From JBKEDG01 sp047973085 (GTDB lineage: Bacteria; Bacillota_I; Bacilli_A; JBKEDG01), in assembly GCA_047973085.1 (NCBI GenBank), contig JBKEBI010000023.1:1-60018 (forward strand): a stretch of 60,018 nt of DNA, in the 5' to 3' direction. Each line of letters begins with the position of its first letter. Position 1 is the first letter of the stretch. Below, one piece after another: positions 53,658 to 60,018 of this stretch. Made by a program: the position numbers and the translations under genes. The notes under the pieces were generated by a model that searched no databases, was not told where the DNA came from, and saw only the letters and a program-made list of their open reading frames with translations.

Positions 53658-53710
53658 TTGACATAGCATATTCAAGTATGCTAAAATATAAAACGTAGTC
53701 ATTACGCTTA
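53658..53710 (+). promoter_or_regulatory. Iron ABC operon promoter with two operator candidates
   Basis: TTGACA (53658-53663), an 18-base spacer and TAAAAT (53682-53687). The palindrome TAGCATA-N6-TATGCTA (53664-53683) fills the spacer and enters the -10. Just past the start of transcription, CGTA-N5-TACGCTTA (53694-53710) copies the pattern in the feoB promoter. Both are well placed for repression. Confidence 0.65.
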
Positions 53711-53722
53711 GGAGGAAATGTT

Positions 53723-54607
53723 ATGAAAAAAATTATAGTAATCATATTTGCTGCATTTGTACTTGTAGGGTGTAGTAGTAGTGAAAAAAGTGAAAGTGGA
53801 ACTAAAACTATTGAAATAGCTGGAGAAAATATAGAAATTCCAAGTAATCCACAAAGAATTGTTGCCGATTATTACGTTGGAGAATTAATTATGTTAGATG
53901 CTAATTTAATAGGAGCAGATTTTACTTATTCTTCAACTTTGTGGGGAGATATAAGTGATATTGAAAATGTTGGACAGTCAATGGAAGCTGTAGCTGGACT
54001 TGAACCTGACTTAATAATTACAATTAATGAAGAATATGTTGATCAATATAAAGAAATTGCAACAACTGTTGTTATTCCATATGGAACTTATAATCCAGAA
54101 GAGTTGGTTTTAAAACTTTCAGAAATCACAAATACTGAAGAAAAAGCGGATGAGTGGGTAGATAATTTTAATAGCAATATTGAAGAGTTAAAAGAAATAG
54201 TTGATGAGGAAGAGACTTGGACAATTCTTGAACTTAATGGTGAAGGAGCTTATTTTTATGGAGAGCATTACGGTAGAAGTGGTTATATCCTATATGATAA
54301 ATTAGGACTTAAATCAACACAAGAGGCAGAAGAGCAGTATGTACGAAAAGCAGATTCTTATTTAAATGCAACAGTTGAATCGATGCCAGATCTTGTTGGT
54401 GACAATTTAATATTAGTATACCCACCAGATGTTGATTATACTAAGCACCACTTTTTAACAAATGATGTTTGGAATAGCTTAAATGCAGTTAAACAAGGCA
54501 ATGTATATTATGTACAGGCAGATGATTTTTGGTATCTTGATCCATTTTCATTAGATAAACAAGTTGAAGTTTTGAAGGAAATTTTCAATGAAAAAAACCC
54601 AAAATAA
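53723..54607 (+). CDS. ABC transporter substrate-binding lipoprotein, siderophore/heme/cobalamin type
   Basis: A 294-residue lipoprotein (lipobox LVGC, Cys 17) of the BtuF/FhuD class: IPSNPQRIVADYYVGELIML, a central long helix and the second lobe NDVWNSLNAVKQGNVYYV. The VADYYVGELIMLDANLIGAD part resembles Fe(III)-siderophore binders (YfiY/FhuD). Placement after feoB and the shared promoter motif support iron; the true ligand is not certain. AGGAGG precedes ATG 53723. Confidence 0.88.
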   Translation: MKKIIVIIFAAFVLVGCSSSEKSESGTKTIEIAGENIEIPSNPQRIVADYYVGELIMLDANLIGADFTYSSTLWGDISDIENVGQSMEAVAGLEPDLIITINEEYVDQYKEIATTVVIPYGTYNPEELVLKLSEITNTEEKADEWVDNFNSNIEELKEIVDEEETWTILELNGEGAYFYGEHYGRSGYILYDKLGLKSTQEAEEQYVRKADSYLNATVESMPDLVGDNLILVYPPDVDYTKHHFLTNDVWNSLNAVKQGNVYYVQADDFWYLDPFSLDKQVEVLKEIFNEKNPK

Positions 54608-55568
54608 TCTTATAATAATAGTGCTAATTTTAATATTGATCTTAGTAGTGATGTTGTCAATTTCTCAGGGAGAAATTGATATTTCATTTTCAGAATCTCT
54701 AAAAGCTTTATTAAATAAATCTACCTCATTTAATAATAATGTAGTAAATAAAATTAGACTTCCAAGAGTAGTAGTTGGAATTTGTGTAGGTGTTGCACTT
54801 AGCTTAAGTGGGTTAATAACAAGCATAGCCCTTAAAAATCCGTTGGCGGATAGTGGAATTTTAGGAATTCAATCAGGAGCAACAATAGGAGCACTTATTG
54901 CAATTTTGGTACTTCCTTCAATGATAATTTACTTACCTATATTTTCATTTATTGGAGGAATAGTAGTATTTTTATTACTACTTTTAATTACAGTAGGGAA
55001 AAATGGATATTCTTCTAAAAATATTGTACTAAGCGGTGTAGCAATGAATGCTTTTGCAACATCTATTACTGGTACTATTGCTATAGTATATGCTGATAGA
55101 TTTAAAAATGCATTAGGTTGGTTGAATGGATCACTTTCTACAATAAGTGTTACTGATATGAAGGTTATCTTAATATATACAACTATACTAGTAATAATAA
55201 TTCTATTTTTTATCCCAGTAATAAAAATTTTAATGCTAGATGACAACGCAATACTAAACATAGGACATAATCCCAATGTCTTAAGATTTATTTTAACACT
55301 ACTTGCAGTACTATTAGCATGTATTAGTGTAGCATTTGTTGGGGTAATTGCATTTATTGGAATAATTGCTCCACAAATAAGTAGAAAATTAGTCGGTGTA
55401 AATATAGGGTATTTAATTGTTTCTTCAGTTTTGATTGGAGCTATCTTAGTGGTTGGAACAGATCTTTTACAAAGGATTATATTTTCCCCAATGGAAGTTC
55501 CAGTTGGAATTTTAATTGGAGTAATTGGTGCACCGATGTTTATTATTTTGGCTAGGAGGAAATCATAG
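54588..55568 (+). CDS. FecCD-type ABC transporter permease
   Basis: A 326-residue permease of nine to ten helices with family motifs RLPRVVVGICVGVALSLSG, NPLADSGILGIQSGA and FVGVIAFIGIIAPQISRKLVG (ATPase contact). It overlaps the binding-protein gene by 20 bases. Works as a homodimer in siderophore or cobalamin uptake. Confidence 0.92.
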   Translation: MKKTQNNLIIIVLILILILVVMLSISQGEIDISFSESLKALLNKSTSFNNNVVNKIRLPRVVVGICVGVALSLSGLITSIALKNPLADSGILGIQSGATIGALIAILVLPSMIIYLPIFSFIGGIVVFLLLLLITVGKNGYSSKNIVLSGVAMNAFATSITGTIAIVYADRFKNALGWLNGSLSTISVTDMKVILIYTTILVIIILFFIPVIKILMLDDNAILNIGHNPNVLRFILTLLAVLLACISVAFVGVIAFIGIIAPQISRKLVGVNIGYLIVSSVLIGAILVVGTDLLQRIIFSPMEVPVGILIGVIGAPMFIILARRKS

Positions 55569-56332
55569 TGTTAAATGTAGAAAATTTAAAGTTAACAATT
55601 GAAGATAATTTAATATTGAATGATATCTCTCTAACTGTAAATAAAGGTGAATTCATTTCAATAATTGGAGCAAATGGTAGTGGAAAGAGTACATTTGTAA
55701 AAGCAATAACTAAAAGAATAAAAGACTTTAAAGGCGTTGTAAAAATTGATGGAAAAAATTTGTTGAATTTGAAGCATAAAAACCTTGCTAAGTTTGTTTC
55801 TACATTTGCACAGCATCATGAAAGCATAGAGGAACTAACAGTATATGATATTGCTTCTTTTGGAAGGGTTCCACATAAGAAAACTTTGGCACTTCTTTCA
55901 AAAAAAGATTATGAAATTATAGATGATGTTTTAAAGCATTTAGATATCTATGATTTAAAAGATAGAATTATTTCTACGCTCAGTGGTGGTGAATTGCAGA
56001 GAGTGTACCTTGCTGCATGTTTGATTCAAGAACCAGAATTTTTAATTTTGGATGAACCGACAAATCATCTAGATATTAAGCATCAATATAATATTCTTTC
56101 TCTAATTAAAAAATATTCAACAAAGAATAATCTTACAGTTTTATGTATTTTACATGACCTAAATCAAGCTATGAAGTATGGTGATAAGATAGCAATTTTA
56201 AAAGATGGAAAAATTTATTCTTATGGGAAACCAATAGATGTTATTAATGAAAAAGTTGTTGAAGAGGTTTTTGAGGTATCGTCAAAGTTATATAATGATG
56301 AAAATGAAATCCATATTGATTTTTTAATATAA
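55568..56332 (+). CDS. Siderophore/cobalamin-type ABC transporter ATPase
   Basis: A 254-residue ATPase with Walker A GANGSGKST, signature LSGGELQR, Walker B FLILDEPTNHLD and switch LHDLNQAMKYGD. The start is GTG 55568, one base overlapping the permease TAG, with AGGAGG upstream. A hairpin (56343-56370) ends the operon. Confidence 0.92.
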   Translation: MLNVENLKLTIEDNLILNDISLTVNKGEFISIIGANGSGKSTFVKAITKRIKDFKGVVKIDGKNLLNLKHKNLAKFVSTFAQHHESIEELTVYDIASFGRVPHKKTLALLSKKDYEIIDDVLKHLDIYDLKDRIISTLSGGELQRVYLAACLIQEPEFLILDEPTNHLDIKHQYNILSLIKKYSTKNNLTVLCILHDLNQAMKYGDKIAILKDGKIYSYGKPIDVINEKVVEEVFEVSSKLYNDENEIHIDFLI

Positions 56333-56342
56333 AATTTACAGT

Positions 56343-56370
56343 AAACTAGGTATTGATTTTTATCTAGTTT
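56343..56370 (+). terminator. Terminator-like hairpin after the iron ABC operon
   Basis: AAACTAG (56343-56349) pairs with CTAGTTT (56364-56370), 14-base loop, then TATTTT. It overlaps the htpG promoter region. Confidence 0.5.
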
Positions 56371-56381
56371 TATTTTATAAT
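56353..56381 (+). promoter_or_regulatory. htpG promoter
   Basis: TTGATT (56353-56358), a 17-base spacer and TATAAT (56376-56381). Confidence 0.8.
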
Positions 56382-56385
56382 AATA

Positions 56386-56412
56386 TTAGCAATCAAATGT
56401 ATAGATTGCTAA
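56386..56412 (+). promoter_or_regulatory. CIRCE-like HrcA operator before htpG
   Basis: TTAGCAATC-N9-GATTGCTAA, a perfect 9-bp inverted repeat with the exact CIRCE spacing. It differs from CIRCE (TTAGCACTC-N9-GAGTGCTAA) by one symmetric pair of changes, so 16 of 18 positions match. It covers the expected start of transcription and ends just before the RBS. Confidence 0.75.
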
Positions 56413-56424
56413 TAGGAGGTAATT

Positions 56425-58260
56425 ATGAAAAAACAATTTAAAGCAGAATCAAAAAAATTACTTGATTTAATGATCCATTCAATTTATACGCACAAAGAAA
56501 TATTTTTAAGAGAATTGATTTCAAATAGTAGTGATGCAATTGATAAACTACATTTTAATTCTTTAAGTGATAGTAGCATAAAAATTTCTAAAGATGATTT
56601 AGAAATTAGCATTAGTATTGATAAAGAAAATAGAATTTTAACGATATCAGATAATGGTATTGGAATGAGTAAAGATGAACTAGAAGAAAATTTAGGTACT
56701 ATTGCAAAAAGTGGATCTCTTGATTTTAAGAAAACGGTTGAGAATAATGAAGACATTGATATTATTGGTCAATTTGGGGTAGGGTTTTACTCAGCATTTA
56801 TGGTGGCAGATAAGCTGGAAGTTATTTCAAAGCCATATAGTGGGGAAGCATATAAATGGATGAGTAGTGGAGATGATGGATACACAGTTGAAAAGTCATC
56901 TAGAAATTCAAATGGAACTACGATTAATGTATATATTCGTCAGAATACAGAAGAAGATAATTATGATGAATATCTTGAGGGGTATCGAATAAGAGAACTT
57001 ATTAAAAAATATTCTGATTATGTAAGATATCCGATTAAAATGGATGTAGAAAAAGTTGAAGATGAAAAAGCAGTTATTGAAACTGAAGTGTTAAATTCTA
57101 TGATTCCACTATGGAAAAAAAGAAAAAGTGAAATAACCGAGGAAGAGTACAATGATTTTTACAAATCACAATTTCACGATTTTACAAATCCACAAAAAAT
57201 AATTCACACTAATGCAGAAGGTACTGTTTCATTTAATGCTATAATCTATATTCCATCTTCTGTTCCAATGAATTTTTATCAACAAAACTCAACAACTAGC
57301 TTTAAGCTATACTCAAAAGGCGTATTTATTATGGATGAATACAAAGAATTAATTCCTGAATATTTTAAATTTGCTAAAGGTCTTGTAGATACAGATGATG
57401 TTAATTTAAATATTTCCAGAGAGGTTCTTCAAAATAATCATAAACTTAAGCTAATTTCAAAAAATATTGAAAATAAGATAAAAACTGAACTTGAAAAGAT
57501 GCTTAAAAATGAGCGTGATGAATATGAAAAGTTTTTTGATAATTTTGGACTTCAGCTTAAATATGGATGCTATTCTGATTTTGGAATGCATAAAGAAAAA
57601 GTTCAAGACTTATTATTATTTAAATCTTCGTTTGAAGATAAATATACAACATTGCAAGAATATGTTAGCAGAATGCATGAAGATCAAACAGACATTTACT
57701 TTGTAAGTGGAAAAGATATTGAAAAAATAAAGGTAATTCCACAGCTTGAAAAGATTCAAGATAAATATGAAGTATTATATTTTACTGATGAAATTGATGA
57801 GTTTCTAGTACAAATTATAATGTCTTATCAAGATAAGAATTTTAAATCTATTACACAAGGTGATTTAGATATTGATGAGAGTGAGAATATTGAAGAATTA
57901 AAAACTGAAAATCAAGAACTGTTAAACAATATTAAAGAAGCTCTAAATGATAATGTAGCTGAAGTAAAGTTATCAAGTAGATTAGTTTCTCATCCTGTTT
58001 GTTTAATTAGTGGAGATGGCTTATCATTTGAGATGGAAAAAGTATTAAGTGCTATGCCAAATTCAGCTGAGGTTAAAGCTACAAAAATTTTAGAAATTAA
58101 TCCAGATCATGAGATATTTAATAAATTACAAAAATTAGATAAAGATGAAATAACAAAATATTCAAAAATATTATATAATCAAGCATTGCTACTTGAAGGT
58201 CTACCGTTAGAAGATCCAGTGGAATTCTCAATTTTATTAAGTGAGTTAATGAGTAAATAA
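56425..58260 (+). CDS. htpG: Molecular chaperone HtpG (Hsp90)
   Basis: ATP-dependent chaperone of 611 residues. N-terminal GHKL ATPase: FLRELISNSSDAIDKL, DNGIGMSKDEL, GTIAKSGS and GQFGVGFYSAFMVADK; middle domain with LNISREVLQ (catalytic Arg); C-terminal dimer domain. AGGAGG precedes ATG 56425. It is monocistronic and appears to be under HrcA-type control. Confidence 0.96.
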   Translation: MKKQFKAESKKLLDLMIHSIYTHKEIFLRELISNSSDAIDKLHFNSLSDSSIKISKDDLEISISIDKENRILTISDNGIGMSKDELEENLGTIAKSGSLDFKKTVENNEDIDIIGQFGVGFYSAFMVADKLEVISKPYSGEAYKWMSSGDDGYTVEKSSRNSNGTTINVYIRQNTEEDNYDEYLEGYRIRELIKKYSDYVRYPIKMDVEKVEDEKAVIETEVLNSMIPLWKKRKSEITEEEYNDFYKSQFHDFTNPQKIIHTNAEGTVSFNAIIYIPSSVPMNFYQQNSTTSFKLYSKGVFIMDEYKELIPEYFKFAKGLVDTDDVNLNISREVLQNNHKLKLISKNIENKIKTELEKMLKNERDEYEKFFDNFGLQLKYGCYSDFGMHKEKVQDLLLFKSSFEDKYTTLQEYVSRMHEDQTDIYFVSGKDIEKIKVIPQLEKIQDKYEVLYFTDEIDEFLVQIIMSYQDKNFKSITQGDLDIDESENIEELKTENQELLNNIKEALNDNVAEVKLSSRLVSHPVCLISGDGLSFEMEKVLSAMPNSAEVKATKILEINPDHEIFNKLQKLDKDEITKYSKILYNQALLLEGLPLEDPVEFSILLSELMSK

Positions 58261-58352
58261 ATAAGTATAGTGTATTGGTGTTTACAGTTATATGTAGCAT
58301 TGTAAATGATGTGAGACCAAAAAGTCTAAAAAAATTAAAATAACGTGATATA
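58261..58352. other. Spacer after htpG
   Basis: No gene and no convincing terminator, apart from a short AGAC/GTCT stem followed by A residues near 58312. Confidence 0.3.
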
Positions 58353-58529
58353 TTATGATTGAAGTGGGTTGTGCAAGTTAGCAAACTGATCTTCAATCAT
58401 TTTTCTTGCTTCATTTGGACTAAGCCAGTCTAGTAAGCGAATTGGGATATTATTACTTCTTTTTATAAGTTGTATTTTGAAATAGAACTCCTTGTTTTCT
58501 AAGGAATCTAAAAAGAGAAGAAGGATGTC
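58353..58529 (-). pseudogene. C-terminal remnant of an older transposase, interrupted by the second IS
   Basis: On the minus strand a frame reads SNNIPIRLLDWLSPNEARKM and ends NPLQS-stop, like the C-terminal end of DDE transposases (NxxPxRxLxWxSPNE). It is the other side of the fragment at 59778-60018, separated by the IS3-family insertion. Joining the two flanks over the GTC duplication restores the frame YAYTRHPSSLFRFLRK, which then meets a stop and a frame change near 58480, so the catalytic middle was already deleted. Confidence 0.65.
58356..58399. repeat. 9-bp inverted repeat at the end of the old transposase remnant
   Basis: TGATTGAAG (58356-58364) and CTTCAATCA (58391-58399), perfect, 26 bases apart. 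It might be the terminator of the lost element. Confidence 0.4.
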
Positions 58530-58610
58530 TGATATAATCCCCATAAAGTAGACAGTTAATAAAAAGAGTGATACTCTATAATTAACTAAAAACTTTAAGG
58601 GGGTTTTTAT

Positions 58611-58976
58611 ATGGCTAGAAAAGGACAAAAATTTAAAACATATTCACCAGAGTTAAAAAGAATAGTTGTAATGGAAAGATTGAAAGGTGTTTCACTATCT
58701 ATTCTATGTGATAAATTCGATATATCATCTGATGGAATGATAGTTAGATGGGTTAATGATTATAAAATGTTAGGTGATGAAGCATTTGTTGATAAAAGGC
58801 ATTATACAAAAGAACAAATACCTACTAAGGGTCGACCAAAAACAAAATTTGATTCTCCTGAAGAAGAGAATAAGGCACTTAGATTGGAGAATGAATATTT
58901 AAAAAAGCAAGAGGCACTCAAAAGGGGGTGCAGTGTAGAAGAATTAAATTTATGGTCATCAAAGAATCTAAAGTGA
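58611..58976 (+). CDS. IS3-family transposase OrfA of the second element
   Basis: A 121-residue helix-turn-helix protein (YSPELKRIVVMERLKG, ILCDKFDISSDGMIVRWVND), with the KGRPKTKFDSPEEE linker and a leucine-zipper-like end (LRLENEYLKKQEAL). The frame looks intact and passes the A-AAA-AAG slippery site. Confidence 0.85.
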   Translation: MARKGQKFKTYSPELKRIVVMERLKGVSLSILCDKFDISSDGMIVRWVNDYKMLGDEAFVDKRHYTKEQIPTKGRPKTKFDSPEEENKALRLENEYLKKQEALKRGCSVEELNLWSSKNLK

Positions 58977-59734
58977 ATATATCTATAACTAGAAAATGTG
59001 AAGTTCTAAATGTTAATAAATCATCATACTATAAGTGGCTAAATTCTGATAATACATATGATGATACTATAGACAAATTAGTTATTGAAATATTTAATAA
59101 ACACAAAGGTACTTATGGTAAAAAAAGGATAGTAATTTCACTTAAAAACATGGGATATGTAGTAAATCATAAGAAAGTATATCGGATAATGAAAAAACAT
59201 GGCTTAAAAGCAAGAATTAGAAGAAAATGGAGAGTTGGAAAATATATCAAACATAATACTTATGATAATGTATTAGATAGAGATTTTAAAGCAACAATTC
59301 CAAATGAAAAATACACGAGTGATGTTACTCAGTTAAAAACTATAGGTAATAAAAAATACTACCTATATCCAATAGTAGATTTGTATAATAATGAAATTAA
59401 AGCATATAGTTGTACATAGTAGTAATGATAATTACTTAGTTAAATCATACACAGTGATCAAGGAGCACAATTTACATCATACATGTATACAGAACATTTA
59501 GCACAATATCCAAACTTACAAATATCAATGTCACATGTAGGAGAGTGCTATGACAATGCTCAAATGGAAAACATTTTTGGTCATATCAAAGACGACTTCT
59601 ATATATTTTATAACCCACAAACTGAAGATGAATTATACTCAAATATGAGAGATTATATAAATTACTACAATAATGAGCGCATACAAACAAAACTAAAAAT
59701 GAGCCCTACTCAATATAGGACTCATCATACTTAA
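58928..59734 (+). pseudogene. IS3-family OrfB of the second element, broken by an internal deletion
   Basis: The first part holds the HTH_21-like region (HKGTYGKKRIVISLKNMGY) and the first catalytic Asp (TSDVTQLK). After NNEIKAYSCT the frame meets TAG at 59417 and several more stops, then recovers at HSDQGAQFTSYMY (second Asp) and DNAQMENIFGHIKDDF (Glu). About 20-25 codons seem lost between the two parts, replaced by stop-rich sequence. The element cannot make a full DDE transposase. Confidence 0.85.
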
Positions 59735-59777
59735 TATTCTTTTTTATTTTGCTGTCTACTTGACAGGGATACATTCA

Positions 59778-60018
59778 GTCTAGTATATGCATAGTTTTGT
59801 TTTAATTTACCATATAGTTCATTTAAACCTATATTAGGATTTCTACGTATCAAGTTATTAATGTTATTAATTTCATCTTCAGTATGAGCATTAGGATGTG
59901 GTGTAAGAGGTCTTTTAGATTTGTCCACTAGAGAATCTATAGTGCCGTCAAATACTTTATTCCAGCGCATAAGAGATGCTTTAGATATTTTATATTTTCT
60001 ACAAACATCATTTACTGA
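59778..60018 (-). pseudogene. N-terminal remnant of an older transposase (runs off the window)
   Basis: On the minus strand the frame is open from the window edge: SVNDVCRKYKISKASLMRWN (helix-turn-helix), then DSLVDKSKRPLTPHPNAHTE, a linker typical of IS481-like and related integrases, and IRRNPNIGLNELYGKLKQNY. It is cut at 59778 by the nested IS. The start codon probably lies outside the window, although ATG 59970 is in frame. Confidence 0.75.

Larger units (their letters stand above)
58530..59777 (+). mobile_element. Second IS3-family element, degenerate, nested in an older transposase gene
   Basis: Imperfect 26-base terminal inverted repeats (58530-58555 and 59752-59777), with TG tips and the common inner end AGTAGACAG. 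It is flanked by a 3-bp target duplication GTC (58527-58529 and 59778-59780), the size usual for IS3-family elements. Inside are orfA, the A6G slippery site (58901-58907) and a broken orfB. It differs in sequence from the first element. Confidence 0.82.

Noticed and set aside
58353..58628. Minus-strand frame of 91 codons as one gene
   Set aside because: Its upstream part reads through the end of the nested IS; only the C-terminal part is a transposase relic.

Overview
The window looks like the chromosome of an anaerobic, AT-rich Bacillota bacterium (Erysipelotrichia or a walled relative of the Mollicutes are the best guesses). The evidence is the low-GC codon use, strong AGGAGG/AGGTGAT ribosome binding sites, a fused NadD-YqeK protein, an NAD-linked [FeFe] hydrogenase with its HydEFG maturases, peptide uptake and FeoAB iron uptake. 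UGA, UAG and UAA all serve as normal stops. The ribosome/competence block yqeG-yqeH-yhbY-nadD/yqeK-rsfS-comEA-comEC-holA-rpsT-lepA-hemW follows the Bacillus order, but without the sporulation genes (gpr, spoIIP) found there in Bacillus.

Layout. 0.2-3.3 kb: glycine betaine-type ABC transporter whose ATPase gene is split by an in-frame UAG. 3.3-5.2 kb: ApbE, NusG-II and Gx membrane proteins. 5.2-12.6 kb: ribosome assembly, NAD synthesis, competence and DNA polymerase III delta. 12.6-18.2 kb: an accessory insertion holding an RHS toxin-like protein whose toxin tip is in the -1 frame, a probable immunity gene and an intact IS3-family element. 18.2-21.5 kb: rpsT, lepA, hemW. 21.6-26.4 kb: two-component system, a membrane protein and an LRR surface protein. 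26.5-28.9 kb: folate enzyme, two membrane proteins and an AhpD-like gene with UGA at the redox cysteine. 28.9-32.0 kb (minus strand): ferredoxin, broken TetR gene, MFS exporter, Crp/Fnr regulator. 32.2-37.9 kb: thiolase and the bifurcating-type hydrogenase operon. 38.1-45.9 kb: Opp peptide transporter and PepF. 46.0-49.6 kb: hydE-hydG-hydF. 49.7-51.1 kb: SatD and DUF3307 pair. 51.1-56.3 kb: feoA, feoB, a Feo-associated Cys-rich peptide and a siderophore/cobalamin-type ABC transporter. 56.4-58.3 kb: htpG behind a CIRCE-like operator. 58.3-60.0 kb: an old transposase gene cut by a second, degenerate IS3-family element.

How it fits together: the cell probably ferments peptides (Opp, PepF) and reoxidises NADH and ferredoxin through the hydrogenase, which is made functional by HydEFG and appears to be under Rex control. 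Iron for these Fe-S enzymes would come from FeoAB and the ABC importer, whose promoters share a CGTA-N5-TACG motif.

The most interesting signals are the candidate selenoprotein at 28323-28859 (CxxU with a GC-rich hairpin just after the UGA), the possible programmed -1 frameshift that would switch on the RHS toxin tip (15907-15913), the symmetric CIRCE variant before htpG, and the shared iron-operon operator. The window also holds an ochre-broken TetR gene and an amber-broken opuAA gene, so nonsense mutation remains a live alternative for the UGA.
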